A DNA stretch of 64,000 nt from Ferrithrix thermotolerans DSM 19514. GTDB lineage: Bacteria > Actinomycetota > Acidimicrobiia > Acidimicrobiales > Acidimicrobiaceae. The notes under the pieces are model-generated. The model searched no databases and was not told the origin of the DNA. It saw nothing but the letters and a program-made list of their open reading frames with translations. The stretch is from positions 62,001-126,000 of the forward strand of contig NZ_FQUL01000002.1 of NCBI RefSeq assembly GCF_900128965.1, written 5' to 3'. This document shows positions 17,007 to 26,170 of this stretch, piece by piece (positions within the stretch are counted from its first letter, which is position 1; each line of letters opens with the position of its first letter). A program made the translations under genes and the position numbers.

Positions 17007-17739
17007 AAGCACCGATAAGAAAGGGCATGCCCTAGTCACCGGAGGCACCAAGGGAATTGGGAGGGCGATTGTCGAGAGACTCATCAGCCTCAACTACACA
17101 GTTTCAGCGACATTTCGCAGTACCGATCCGGACCCTATACTAAGAGAGCAGGAGTCCTTACACACCTTTCGCTGTGACGTGTCCGACAAAGACGATATCG
17201 ACAGAGCACTGGAAAGTGCAGTTGAGACCTCCGGCCCGGTAACGCATCTCGTGACCAACGCTGGTATGACTAAAGATGCACTTCTACTTCGTATGAAAGA
17301 CGAAGATTTTGACGAAGTACTACAGACCAACCTCTACTCTACATATCGTCTCACTAAAGCTGTACTTCCCGGCATGGTAAAAGCTAGACGTGGCAGAGTT
17401 GTATACATCTCCTCGGTGGTTGCCTTGATGGGATCGCCCGGCCAGTTCAATTATGCCGCATCAAAGGCAGGCCTTATCGGGATGGCTAGAGCCTTAGTCA
17501 GGGAGGTTGGGTCACGAAATATAACGGTCAACGTCGTAGCACCAGGAGCCATCGACACCGAGATTTTCCGAGGCGCCGGTGAACAGCGGATAAGCTCCAT
17601 AACGCAAAGCATTCCCTCCGGTCGGGTTGGACGGCCCGAGGAGGTAGCATCTTTGGTCGGTTACCTACTCTCTGATGATGCAAGCTACATCACCGGAGCA
17701 GTAATACCCATCGACGGTGGATTGGCGATGGGTCTATAG
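16999..17739 (+). CDS. fabG: 3-oxoacyl-ACP reductase
   Basis: NADPH-dependent reduction of 3-oxoacyl-ACP in FAS II. 246 residues of classical short-chain dehydrogenase: cofactor motif 'TGGTKGIG' (14-21), 'NAG' (87-89) and the catalytic set S138/S139, Y152, K156 ('YAASK'). The C-terminal 'SYITGAVIPIDGG' is typical of FabG. The TTG start lies inside fabH and follows a GGGAAG. Position between fabH and acpP separates it from the general SDR at 36108. The 69-base gap to acpP shows no terminator. Confidence 0.94.
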   Translation: MSESTDKKGHALVTGGTKGIGRAIVERLISLNYTVSATFRSTDPDPILREQESLHTFRCDVSDKDDIDRALESAVETSGPVTHLVTNAGMTKDALLLRMKDEDFDEVLQTNLYSTYRLTKAVLPGMVKARRGRVVYISSVVALMGSPGQFNYAASKAGLIGMARALVREVGSRNITVNVVAPGAIDTEIFRGAGEQRISSITQSIPSGRVGRPEEVASLVGYLLSDDASYITGAVIPIDGGLAMGL

Positions 17740-17808
17740 ATTAGCTGCAACGCTTTACTCGCAGCACGGTTCTACATTCTGAAAACAGGAGATTGAAAGG
17801 AAATCAGT

Positions 17809-18048
17809 ATGGATAGAGAAGAAGCATTTAGTCGGTTCAAAGACTGCACAGTAAAGGTTCTGCACGTCGAGCCAGAGAAAGTGGTACCCGAGGCTACCTT
17901 CGCGGAGGACCTCGAGATAGACTCACTTGACCTTGTGGAGTTGGTAATGGCTCTTGAAGACGAGTTCTCCATTAGTGTTCCGGAGTCCGATCTCGAAGGT
18001 GTCGACACCGTAGGAAAGGCTTTCGATCTCGTTTATGGGAAACTGTAA
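17809..18048 (+). CDS. acpP: Acyl carrier protein
   Basis: 79-residue acidic ACP that carries growing acyl chains on a 4'-phosphopantetheine arm attached to S39 in 'EIDSLDLVELVMALEDEF'. The helical layout and length are normal. The ATG is preceded by AAAGGAAA at a good distance. Its stop codon overlaps the fabF start (TAATG), indicating coupled translation. Confidence 0.96.
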   Translation: MDREEAFSRFKDCTVKVLHVEPEKVVPEATFAEDLEIDSLDLVELVMALEDEFSISVPESDLEGVDTVGKAFDLVYGKL

Positions 18049-19262
18049 TGCGTCTCACATGGGACAGTAATCATCCCGACGGCGGACTAAGAGCCACAAG
18101 GAAGGTGGCAATTGTTGGCGTGGGTGCTGTGTCTGTGGCAGGCATCGGCAAGGAAGAGTTCTGGAATGGACTCTTCCAGCCTACTGTACCGGGAGTCAAG
18201 AGAATCGAAAACTTCGATCCATCGCCCTGGCTTAACCCCAAGGAACTACGGAGATATGACCGTTTCAACCAATTTGGAGTTGCAGCTGCAGATCTAGCCA
18301 TGAAAGATGCGGGAGACCTAGGCCTGCCATCGGAGAGCGTGGGTGTCTTCATGGGTTCGGGGGTCGGCGGACTCGAGAGCCTCGAAAATCAGATTATCCT
18401 TGCTCAACAACGTGGATACAATCGGGTTACTCCGTTCTTGGTTCCGCTGCTGATGACCAACGCTGGGTCCGCATCTATCGCTATGAGATTCGAGCTAAGA
18501 GGACCATGCGAGACTACATCTACGGCATGCGCCTCTTCAAATCACGCTATCGCTAACGCCGCACGGCTCATCGCAACAGGTCGTTGCGATGCCATGTTAG
18601 CTGGAGGACAAGAGGCTGCTATCACACCAGCCGCCACTGCTGGCTTTACCAACATGACCGCCATCAGTTCTTGCGGTATATCCCGCCCCTTCGATGTCGA
18701 AAGAGACGGTTTTGTTCAAGCTGAAGGTGCTGGAGTCTTGGTCCTAGAGGAATACGAGCATGCGGTTTCGCGCGGAGCTCACGTATACGCCATCATCGAA
18801 GGCGCAGCTTCAAATGAGGACGCCTATCACATCACTGCACCGTTGCCTGGTGGCAAAGGAGCGGAAGCATGTATGCGTCTCGCTCTTGATGATGCCGGAA
18901 TATCACCCGATATGGTGACTCACATCAACGCACACGGCACATCTACTCCACTTAACGACCTCTCCGAATCTCAGGCAATCTATTCCATATTCGGAGACAA
19001 CTGTCCCCCAGTTACTTCAGTAAAGGGCACGTTAGGTCATGCTCTTGGCGCAGCTGGTGCGCTAGAGGCAATTGCGGTAGCACTAACCTATGAACGATGT
19101 CTCATTCCAGTAACCGCTAACACCAAGTCGATTGATGAAGATATGAAGATCGACCTCGTCATGGATGAACCTCGAGACTTCAAAAAAGGGCATGTCATAT
19201 CCAACTCGTTCGGCTTTGGAGGGCACAACTCCTGCATAGTCTTTGGACCAGCACCAGCCTAA
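18048..19262 (+). CDS. fabF: 3-oxoacyl-ACP synthase II
   Basis: Elongating condensing enzyme of FAS II, 404 residues. Catalytic residues: C161 in 'TSTACASSNH', H296 in 'NAHGTST', and K326/H331 in 'KGTLGHALG'. The C-terminal 'SNSFGFGGHN' loop is present. It has about 18 residues ahead of the usual 'VAIVGVGAVS' start, but the overlap with the acpP stop makes the ATG at 18048 convincing. Last gene of the FAS operon; a strong hairpin follows at 19302-19348. Confidence 0.95.
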   Translation: MRLTWDSNHPDGGLRATRKVAIVGVGAVSVAGIGKEEFWNGLFQPTVPGVKRIENFDPSPWLNPKELRRYDRFNQFGVAAADLAMKDAGDLGLPSESVGVFMGSGVGGLESLENQIILAQQRGYNRVTPFLVPLLMTNAGSASIAMRFELRGPCETTSTACASSNHAIANAARLIATGRCDAMLAGGQEAAITPAATAGFTNMTAISSCGISRPFDVERDGFVQAEGAGVLVLEEYEHAVSRGAHVYAIIEGAASNEDAYHITAPLPGGKGAEACMRLALDDAGISPDMVTHINAHGTSTPLNDLSESQAIYSIFGDNCPPVTSVKGTLGHALGAAGALEAIAVALTYERCLIPVTANTKSIDEDMKIDLVMDEPRDFKKGHVISNSFGFGGHNSCIVFGPAPA

Positions 19263-19301
19263 CTGAAGACAAATTTGTAATCCAAACTATCTATAACCCT
19301 T

Positions 19302-19348
19302 ATAGAGTGAGAGGAAATCGCTTTTAGAACCGGTTCCTCTTACTCTAT
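19302..19348. terminator. Strong hairpin between convergent fabF and DUF4389 genes
   Basis: ATAGAGTGAGAGGAA (19302-19316) pairs with TTCCTCTTACTCTAT (19334-19348) over 15 positions, with a single G-U, around a 17-base loop. It lies between two convergent genes and is the longest stem seen in the window. There is no T-run on either side. Probably a bidirectional terminator or an RNA 3' end stabiliser. Confidence 0.6.
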
Positions 19349-19368
19349 CCGTGTCGCAATAGAGCTGA

Positions 19369-20235
19369 CTAGGGCGCGATAACTAAGGACTTTGAACTGT
19401 GGGACTGCGTTATTTTTGAATTGTGGAACTGCGTTATTGATGAACTTGTTGAGGTAGATGCAGAAATGCTAGAACCTTGCGTTGCAGCAGACACAACAAG
19501 GCCAACGACCAGCATCCCCGCTACGAGTACTTTAGAGGTCTTAGTGTGGCTTTGCAACTTCTCCTCAGAAAACTTAGGCACAACCTTACTTCCCGCATCT
19601 AAGCTGTACAACTCTTTACTTACGTCTCTAGCTATCTGGACCCTAAAGTCTTCTCCGAAGAGACCGTTTGGATAAATAGAGCTCAGCATCAAAAGCCACG
19701 CTTGCGCTCGAATGATAAAACGTATCGCTGCGTAGTTCGCCAAAAAGATCGAGATCGGCACCTCACCCAAGATCACGACCATCGCCCATTCAACGACGCC
19801 TACGAAAAACAGTCCCGACGACAACAGTTGTCCAATAAATAACGCAGGCCAGGCTAGCACTGCCCTGAACAGGATCGATAGACGCCCCATCTTCGCTGGC
19901 GTGAACTCTACCTTCACCGGATAATCTTCTGCGGCACCAAGCAACGGGGGGTATTTATTTGAGAGGAAGTAGAGGTAGGAGATTAGCCGAGCATAGTAGC
20001 CGGTCAGGTAAGCAAAAACATTTACCCCGAATTTTGGAAGCCGCCCCATTACGAGCGTAGCCAGCCAGATAAAGGGGGCAGCGAAGCCAACCACAAGCGA
20101 AAGGACCAGGTAAAGAAATATATGCGGTAACGCTAGAACAAACCTCAGGCCAACTGAGATTCTGCTTACGTATCCCTCGTAGCTTACCTCCAAATCGGTA
20201 GGCCTGGCGACGTTATCTTCGTAGACGTAACTCAT
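19369..20235 (-). CDS. DUF4389-family membrane protein
   Basis: 288 residues with the DUF4389 pattern: 'RISVGLRFVLALPHIFLYLVLSLVVGFAAPFIWLATLVMGRLP' in the first half, then 'YPVKVEFTP' and 'LSILFRAVLAWPALFIG'. About five helices are expected. After residue 235 there is a further hydrophobic segment and a Ser/Thr-rich tail. That tail ends with a short tandem repeat ('ITQFHNSK', 'ITQSHSSK') encoded by a 24-base duplication at 19391-19438. The family's role is not established. It is a monocistronic gene, convergent with fabF. Confidence 0.75.
   Translation of the reverse strand: MSYVYEDNVARPTDLEVSYEGYVSRISVGLRFVLALPHIFLYLVLSLVVGFAAPFIWLATLVMGRLPKFGVNVFAYLTGYYARLISYLYFLSNKYPPLLGAAEDYPVKVEFTPAKMGRLSILFRAVLAWPALFIGQLLSSGLFFVGVVEWAMVVILGEVPISIFLANYAAIRFIIRAQAWLLMLSSIYPNGLFGEDFRVQIARDVSKELYSLDAGSKVVPKFSEEKLQSHTKTSKVLVAGMLVVGLVVSAATQGSSISASTSTSSSITQFHNSKITQSHSSKSLVIAP
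19391..19438 (-). repeat. 24-base tandem repeat (two copies) in the DUF4389 gene
   Basis: TTTGAACTGTGGGACTGCGT... at 19391-19414 is followed at once by a copy at 19415-19438 with two changes. It encodes two 8-residue repeats near the C-terminus. Confidence 0.8.
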
Positions 20236-20445
20236 TTTTCCCCCACCCTTACTACATACAGTTTCATTTTATCCCTCATAAAATTTTCGATCAAGTGATA
20301 AATGATGGTTAATCTCTCCCTAGAGGAGAACCTCTGAGGAACTAGTTGATCTCGTGGTCTGGAACAAGGTGCACTTCCTAAGACCTGGATCTCACTCACA
20401 GCAACTATACAGCAGCAAAACACCAGCGCCAACTAGCATGGAGAT

Positions 20446-22137
20446 GTGCTGGCGAATCAAGAATCGATAGATGAAGACATGCGGGAAGACCTTACACCTA
20501 GCAAAGACTACTCTTACGCATCTTTCACCCCGAAGGGACCATGGAACCTGGATCTAGACAAGATCGAGTGGCTGCCGATGACATCTTCGCTTAGAGCTCG
20601 TTCTAAGGCGTCGGTTCCAAGGCTAATTCGACACAGATCCTTACCACCGACCCAACGAGTTTTAGGCACAGGGTTTCGTTTGGGTTCCGCACTTCTCCTA
20701 TGGAAGTTTATCGACAAGCAGAAGGGACAGTCGAACTCTCGCAAAGGGATCTCAAGGCGGCTGCGAAACTCCTTTGAGGCACTTGGCCCCACCTATATCA
20801 AACTCGGCCAGATCATATCGGCAGGAGAAGGAATCTTTCCAGACGAACTCGTCCAGGAGTTCAAGCAGCTACGAGACCATGTAACGCCGCAGGACTTTGC
20901 GACCGTCAGAACGACCATTGAGTCGGAGTTCCAAGCCGACTTAGAAGATATATTTTCCAAGTTCGAGGAGACTCCGATCGCTGCAGCATCGATAGCACAG
21001 GTACATCTTGCTACCTTGCGCAGCGGGGAGGACGTCGTTGTCAAAGTGCAAAGATCTAACGTCGCTGATCTTGTTCGCAAAGACTTAGCCGCAATGTCTT
21101 GGATAGCACCGCAGTTAGTAGGTCGAATCCCAATTGCAGCTCTGGCTAATCCTCCAGCGTTTGTTGAACTCTTTGCTGAAACAATTGTAGAGGAACTCGA
21201 CTTCAGGCTTGAAGCGGCCAACATGTTAGATATTGCCGAGATCCTAGCCGAGACAGACCAAAGGTCTATAGTGGTACCACGGCCGCATCCGAGGCTTGTC
21301 ACCAAGAAGGTTCTAGTGATGGAACGTCTTTCAGGGTACAACTGGGATGACGTCAACTCAATGACGGACGCCGGAATCGATACTCAAAAAGTAGTTCGCG
21401 CCGCACTCATATCTTTCCTGGAAGGCGCAATTTTGCATGGCGTGTTCCACGGAGACCTGCACGGGGGAAATTTACTCGTGCAATCCGATGGGAAGGTCGC
21501 TCTATTGGACTTCGGAATGACCGGCCGCTTGGAGGAGTCCAAGCGCGTCGCATTCCTAAAGCTGATGTTTGGAGGCACAACCAACGACATAAAGATGCAG
21601 GTTGCGGCGTTGAGAGACCTAGGTGCCCTACCCAGAGACACCAACATAGATGAGGTCATCAAAGACTTAGCCCTCGATCAGCCTGCTAAAGATCCAACTC
21701 AGATGAGTCCAGACGAGCTGATGGCCGAGATAAGAGACATCACCAAAGCGTTGTTGGGTTACGGGGCAAAGTTACCCAAGGAACTCATTCTCTTCGTAAA
21801 GAACATGCTCTTTCTAAACGCCTCTATTGCGTTTTTAGCGCCTGACATCGATATATTTCAGGAGATAATGTACTTAGTTACATACTTCACGTCTAAGTAC
21901 GGGACAGTCATAACAGAAGAGATAGGGGTTGACGTCACATCCATGCCGATTGACCTAGACGGCGTCAAAGGTAGCCTGGGTCTCGATGGGTCTGTAGAGC
22001 AGATCACCTACCGGGAACTACAAGAAAGAAGAGAACTAATCAGGAAGAGGATGGAAGAACACAGCCGTTCGCGAAAAGTGGCCGCAAGCAAAAGGTCTCC
22101 ACTCGGTACACTAAAATCGCGCCTAAATCGTCCCTGA
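20446..22137 (+). CDS. ABC1/UbiB (AarF) family atypical kinase
   Basis: 563 residues. The family hallmark 'YIKLGQ' (KxGQ-type) lies near 130, followed by an Ala-rich nucleotide loop 'AAASIAQVH'. Further on come 'FHGDLHGGNLLV' (catalytic loop) and 'LLDFGMTG' (DFG metal site). UbiB/AarF proteins are ATPases/kinases linked to quinone biosynthesis or lipid handling at the membrane. In a menaquinone organism the exact role is less clear. The usual C-terminal paired transmembrane helices are weak; the tail is strongly basic. The GTG start at 20446 has GGAG only two bases upstream; ATG 20479 is an alternative. Confidence 0.85.
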   Translation: MLANQESIDEDMREDLTPSKDYSYASFTPKGPWNLDLDKIEWLPMTSSLRARSKASVPRLIRHRSLPPTQRVLGTGFRLGSALLLWKFIDKQKGQSNSRKGISRRLRNSFEALGPTYIKLGQIISAGEGIFPDELVQEFKQLRDHVTPQDFATVRTTIESEFQADLEDIFSKFEETPIAAASIAQVHLATLRSGEDVVVKVQRSNVADLVRKDLAAMSWIAPQLVGRIPIAALANPPAFVELFAETIVEELDFRLEAANMLDIAEILAETDQRSIVVPRPHPRLVTKKVLVMERLSGYNWDDVNSMTDAGIDTQKVVRAALISFLEGAILHGVFHGDLHGGNLLVQSDGKVALLDFGMTGRLEESKRVAFLKLMFGGTTNDIKMQVAALRDLGALPRDTNIDEVIKDLALDQPAKDPTQMSPDELMAEIRDITKALLGYGAKLPKELILFVKNMLFLNASIAFLAPDIDIFQEIMYLVTYFTSKYGTVITEEIGVDVTSMPIDLDGVKGSLGLDGSVEQITYRELQERRELIRKRMEEHSRSRKVAASKRSPLGTLKSRLNRP

Positions 22138-22153
22138 AAGACACTTTCTCCCT

Positions 22154-22450
22154 TCAGAACCACCACGGCCTACTCTTTGGTCTTGCATGCATGTGGAGAT
22201 GGTCAGGAATCTGACGCATGGTCTCGTCGATGAAGAACTCTTTAGAATCGAAAATCTCACTTGCCGCTTCAACTAGGCGAACTCTGATTGAATCTTTAAG
22301 CGATTCTTCCACCATCACTCTATGATCCCTTAGTACTGCCATGGGGACCTCGCACGACTCACACAATATGACAACGATCGTGTCGTCTTCATAAAGCCAC
22401 TGGGTAATCTTGGCCAGCTCACAGAGACCACATAAAGGGTCGTAGACCAT
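22154..22450 (-). CDS. Small Cys/His-rich protein downstream of trpA
   Basis: 98 residues with two CxxC pairs (C7/C10 in 'CGLC', C30/C33 in 'CESC') and a C-terminal 'DHLHMHAR' cluster (H84, H86, H88). The pattern suggests a bound metal, probably zinc. It starts four bases after trpA and appears to be the last gene of the trp operon. 'HLHMH' recalls HIT-type motifs, but the fold is not established. The function is unknown. Its end is convergent with the UbiB gene. Confidence 0.7.
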   Translation of the reverse strand: MVYDPLCGLCELAKITQWLYEDDTIVVILCESCEVPMAVLRDHRVMVEESLKDSIRVRLVEAASEIFDSKEFFIDETMRQIPDHLHMHARPKSRPWWF

Positions 22451-22454
22451 TACT

Positions 22455-23228
22455 TTAGCCGTCTAACGCACTTCGTAACTCTGATACAAAGCCATAAGCC
22501 CCCTTCGGTCCTTGACCCTCCAGTAGCCTGCGCACAAGCGCTGAACCCACCACCACGCCGTCGGCAAACTCAGATACAGCGCTAGCTTGCTCGGGGTTGG
22601 AGACTCCAATACCCACAAGGATCGTCTTTTCACTTAGCGACTTCAGCCTCTTTGCTATCTCCAAAGCTGACTCTTGAACATTTGCACGTTCGCCCGTCGT
22701 CCCCATAACTCCAACTGCATAGACAAACCCCTTCGAGGCATCACAGAGTTTCTTGGCGCGATCCTCCGCCGTAGAAGGTGCTACCAGCTGCACGGTCTCG
22801 AGTCTAAGAGCATCAGCCACCGACCTCCAAGGATCGCTCTCTTCGAAACAGAGATCAGGCAGTATTACACCTGAGACCCCAGCATCTACCATCCAGCCGG
22901 CAAATCGTTTGGGACCCGCATGGTGCACTACGTTGTAGTAGGTCATCACCGCTGTAGGGACACCGAGGTCTATTCCCCTGAGTTCGCTAAAGACGCTAAG
23001 CGGAGTTGTACCTCTATCAAGGGAACGTTGAGATGCCTCCTGCACGGTAGGTCCGTCTATCATAGGGTCTGAGAAAGGAACTCCAATCTCAACAGCATCC
23101 GCACCCGCATCGACTACAGCTCGAAGAACATCTGTCCACTCGTCATCCAGTCCCCCTGTAATGTAGGGCACCAACAACTTAGAACCCTGCAATCGCTTAA
23201 GTTCTAAAGAGCTCTCCAGTGATATCAT
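22455..23228 (-). CDS. trpA: Tryptophan synthase alpha subunit
   Basis: Cleaves indole-3-glycerol phosphate to indole, which is passed to TrpB. 257 residues, TIM barrel. Catalytic E48 ('[10 protein letters not shown]') and D58 ('MIDGP') are present, together with the phosphate-binding '[10 protein letters not shown]' and 'GVVVGSALV' loops. Its ATG overlaps the trpB stop by four bases (ATGA), so the two subunits are translationally coupled. Confidence 0.97.
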   Translation of the reverse strand: MISLESSLELKRLQGSKLLVPYITGGLDDEWTDVLRAVVDAGADAVEIGVPFSDPMIDGPTVQEASQRSLDRGTTPLSVFSELRGIDLGVPTAVMTYYNVVHHAGPKRFAGWMVDAGVSGVILPDLCFEESDPWRSVADALRLETVQLVAPSTAEDRAKKLCDASKGFVYAVGVMGTTGERANVQESALEIAKRLKSLSEKTILVGIGVSNPEQASAVSEFADGVVVGSALVRRLLEGQGPKGAYGFVSELRSALDG

Positions 23229-24406
23229 CTTTCCCCAAGCCTTGCACCGATCATGGACGCAACCACCTCAGCGTCTTTATCTCCCCTACCGGACATCGTG
23301 AGAACAACTTTAGAGCCTTTAGGTATCTCCTTGCCCGCCTCTCGAGCTAGATAAGCTACTGCGTGAGCTGGCTCCAACGCCGGCACTATGCCCTCCAGCC
23401 GTGACAGCATCACGACGGCCTCTAGAACCTCATCATCTGAGACGGCACGATAAGAGGCGCGCCCTATCGACGCAAGATAAGAGTGTTCCGGACCCACACC
23501 CGGATAATCAAGTCCCGCCGAGATACTCTTTGCTTCTTCGACTTGACCGAACTCGTCCTGCAGAAGATTCGAACGCATCCCATGGACTACCCCTGGAGCA
23601 CCTTTGCCGATCGCCGCACCACCCTCAGGTTCAACCCCAATTAGCTTTGCCGTCGAGTCTACAAAGCCTGCAAAGGTACCAGCGGCGTTGGATCCCCCGC
23701 CAACACAGGCCAGTACAAAGTCCGGTGACCCCCCATGTTGCGACCTGAACTGGTCAGAGGCTTCCTCTCCGATTACCCTCTGAAACTCCCTAACCATGTA
23801 AGGGTAAGGGTGGGGACCCATTACTGAGCCTATACAGTAATGGGTAGTATCCAGCTCCGACACCCACGCTCTCATCGCCTCATTGACGGCGTCTTTAAGT
23901 GTCTTGGACCCAGAGGAGACAGGGATCACCTCAGCGCCGAGGAGTTGCATACGAAACACGTTGAGAGCCTGCCTCTTTACATCTACCTCTCCCATGTATA
24001 CCTTACACTCCAGCCCAAATAGGGCCGCTGCTGTAGCGGTCGCCACGCCGTGCTGACCGGCTCCTGTCTCGGCAATTATCCTCGACTTGCCCATCTTCAC
24101 CGTCAAGAGAGCCTGCCCTATAACGTTGTTAATCTTGTGGGAACCAGTGTGGGTGAGATCTTCTCGCTTTAGAAATACCTCCACTCCCAACTGGCTCGAC
24201 AGTCGTTTCGCATGGGTAAGAGGAGTAGGTCTTCCTGCATACTCTGAAAGAATCTGCCGGTACTCTTCTACAAAGTCGTCGTCGGCCCAGAACTTCTCAA
24301 AGAACGACTCAACCTCTTCGCATGCCCTAAAGAGGGACTCGGGCACAAATCGGCCGCCGAACTCCCCAAACCTACCGTTGTGAGGCTGGCCCATCAATGT
24401 ATTCAT
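23225..24406 (-). CDS. trpB: Tryptophan synthase beta subunit
   Basis: PLP enzyme joining indole and serine to form tryptophan. 393 residues. The PLP lysine is K91 in '[10 protein letters not shown]'; the phosphate loop is 'GGGSNAAG'; 'ETGAGQHG' carries the conserved catalytic Glu. The N-terminal '[13 protein letters not shown]' is diagnostic of TrpB1. It overlaps both neighbours by four bases. Confidence 0.97.
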   Translation of the reverse strand: MNTLMGQPHNGRFGEFGGRFVPESLFRACEEVESFFEKFWADDDFVEEYRQILSEYAGRPTPLTHAKRLSSQLGVEVFLKREDLTHTGSHKINNVIGQALLTVKMGKSRIIAETGAGQHGVATATAAALFGLECKVYMGEVDVKRQALNVFRMQLLGAEVIPVSSGSKTLKDAVNEAMRAWVSELDTTHYCIGSVMGPHPYPYMVREFQRVIGEEASDQFRSQHGGSPDFVLACVGGGSNAAGTFAGFVDSTAKLIGVEPEGGAAIGKGAPGVVHGMRSNLLQDEFGQVEEAKSISAGLDYPGVGPEHSYLASIGRASYRAVSDDEVLEAVVMLSRLEGIVPALEPAHAVAYLAREAGKEIPKGSKVVLTMSGRGDKDAEVVASMIGARLGER

Positions 24407-25098
24407 CTACCTATCTCCCAGTTGTAAGGAACCACATCTTCGTCGTCTGAGACAGCATCTTTTCGAGAGCGAACATCGAGATCGTCTGAATCGATGTCAT
24501 CACTACTCCTAGCCTGCGCAATAAATTTTCGCAATTTCATAGGATCTTTCTTCCCCGGTTCTAACTCAACGCCGCTTGAGACGTCAACTCCAAATGGCCG
24601 AAGTACACTAACTGCTTCCTTGACGTTTTCTGGCGTGAGTCCACCGGCCACGATCATCTTCGTCCGCTCTGGAACAGCCTCTACCAACGACCAGTCAAAC
24701 ACCTGTCCCGACCCTGGCGACGGTGAGTCGACGAGTATAGCCCAGGCACTAAAAGACTTCACTCTCTCTAGGCGCTCTCGCCCAGCAACGATCGCCCTAA
24801 CTGTGTACATCACTCTCTCCGAGATATGGTCGATCTGCTCCGGTAGGTAGTTTCCGTGTATCTGAGCACCTGATAGGCCCAGGGTGTGGGTGATCTCAAC
24901 GATCTTCTCGGGCCGTTCGCCAAGAAAGACTCCAAAGGTCATAACAGAAGAAGGGATCTGAGAGTGGATAGATCTAACCTGATCTACAGTCACCTGCCGA
25001 GGAGATGAGGCAAAAACGAACCCGAGGGCATCGGCACCAAGCGCCACACTTAGCAGAGCGTCTTGAGCGTTAGTAATGCCACAAATCTTTACGAACAT
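24403..25098 (-). CDS. trpF: Phosphoribosylanthranilate isomerase
   Basis: Third dedicated step of tryptophan synthesis. 231 residues, TIM barrel. Catalytic C6 ('VKICGIT') and D124 ('[10 protein letters not shown]') are present, as is '[11 protein letters not shown]'. The fold ends near residue 197. A further 34 residues form an unusually acidic tail (many Asp/Glu, '[11 protein letters not shown]') that overlaps the trpB start. Actinobacteria often use PriA for this reaction, so a dedicated TrpF is notable. It lies three bases after trpC. Confidence 0.92.
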   Translation of the reverse strand: MFVKICGITNAQDALLSVALGADALGFVFASSPRQVTVDQVRSIHSQIPSSVMTFGVFLGERPEKIVEITHTLGLSGAQIHGNYLPEQIDHISERVMYTVRAIVAGRERLERVKSFSAWAILVDSPSPGSGQVFDWSLVEAVPERTKMIVAGGLTPENVKEAVSVLRPFGVDVSSGVELEPGKKDPMKLRKFIAQARSSDDIDSDDLDVRSRKDAVSDDEDVVPYNWEIGR

Positions 25099-25101
25099 CT
25101 A

Positions 25102-25893
25102 TTATCTTCCTCGCTTAGGGACAGTGGAAAGAGCTGAAACCAGATCACCATTACCCCTGGATCGCATCAAAGACTCTCCAACCAGTACTGCGTCACACCC
25201 CGCGGCGGCAACTCTTTCTATCTGTTCCCTATTGGAGATTCCAGACTCCGCAACCTTACATATCCCCGAAGGTATCTCCTCAATTAACTTTACCGCTAAC
25301 TCGTAGTCAACCTCAAAGGTATGAAGGTTCCTTTGATTTACCCCCACAATATCTGTGCCAATCTCTAAAGCACGGTGGAGCTCTTCGAGCGTGTGCACCT
25401 CAACCAACGTATCGACCCCTAGGTCTTTCGCTACCTTTAGAAGCTCTACAAGCTCACCAGGAGCTAGTATCGCCACTATAAGCAGTACCGCCGAGGCTCC
25501 CCAAATCTTCGCATCCAATACGTCCTTGACTGACACGGTAAAGTCTTTACGCAAGAGGGGCAGATTGCAGAGGGTTCCTACCGTTATAAGGTCATCCATG
25601 GAACCTCCAAAGTGCTTCTCGTCGGTTAGCACAGAGATGGCGCTCGCTCCGCCTGCGACATAGTGTGAAACCATCTCCCCTAGATCGATCTCTTTAGCTA
25701 TGACCCCCTTTGAGGGCGACCTTCGTTTGATCTCGGCGATTAGAGCAACCTGGTCACCTAAGGTCAGAGCGTCTTTGAACGAGGTTGGCGATTGCACCTT
25801 TTCAGCCGCTCGATAAAGCTCTCTTTCATCACGATCGTCTCTGCGTGCGCGATCCCTATGGAATGCGGCGATCTCATCTAAGTATGTAGCCAT
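25102..25893 (-). CDS. trpC: Indole-3-glycerol phosphate synthase
   Basis: Closes the indole ring before TrpA/TrpB. 263 residues with 'LIAEIKRRSPSKG' (catalytic E54 and K56), 'LRKDF' and 'AESGIS'. It is the first gene of the compact trpC-trpF-trpB-trpA unit. The 270 bases upstream show no Trp-rich leader peptide and no T-box that I can recognise. trpE, trpG and trpD are not in this window. Confidence 0.96.
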   Translation of the reverse strand: MATYLDEIAAFHRDRARRDDRDERELYRAAEKVQSPTSFKDALTLGDQVALIAEIKRRSPSKGVIAKEIDLGEMVSHYVAGGASAISVLTDEKHFGGSMDDLITVGTLCNLPLLRKDFTVSVKDVLDAKIWGASAVLLIVAILAPGELVELLKVAKDLGVDTLVEVHTLEELHRALEIGTDIVGVNQRNLHTFEVDYELAVKLIEEIPSGICKVAESGISNREQIERVAAAGCDAVLVGESLMRSRGNGDLVSALSTVPKRGR

Positions 25894-26094
25894 TGGATAA
25901 AAGCCTACCCAATGATCGAGGCACTTTTACAGATAACGCATGACGAGCTGTTCAGTAGACATCCCTTACACAATATTTAACAGTTCTATAACATCTATCC
26001 TCCCTCAACAGGAATTTTGCACCTTTCCGCAAGAACAACTTTACGCGTGTCACAGTAGAGCTGCACACTACTATGACAACAGTGGGGGGGGACG

Positions 26095-26170
26095 CACTTA
26101 GGAGGCTCCAGACTAATACGATGAAAAAAGCGATATGAAGGCTTATGGCTTAGGACGGAACTCCTAAGTG
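26095..26170. repeat. Inverted repeat in the trpC / membrane-protein divergent region
   Basis: CACTTAGGAG (26095-26104) and CTCCTAAGTG (26161-26170) are perfect 10-base arms 56 bases apart. The right arm overlaps the GTG start of the membrane protein gene at 26168. A run of eight G lies just outside the left arm (26084-26091). It could form a looped operator or an RNA stem that hides the start. Confidence 0.4.

Noticed and set aside
20232-20432. Minus-strand frame upstream of the DUF4389 gene
   Set aside because: No motif, overlaps the DUF4389 start and occupies the promoter region of two divergent genes.
25894-26167. Tryptophan attenuator or T-box before trpC
   Set aside because: The short frames in the leader contain no Trp codons and I do not see T-box conserved elements.
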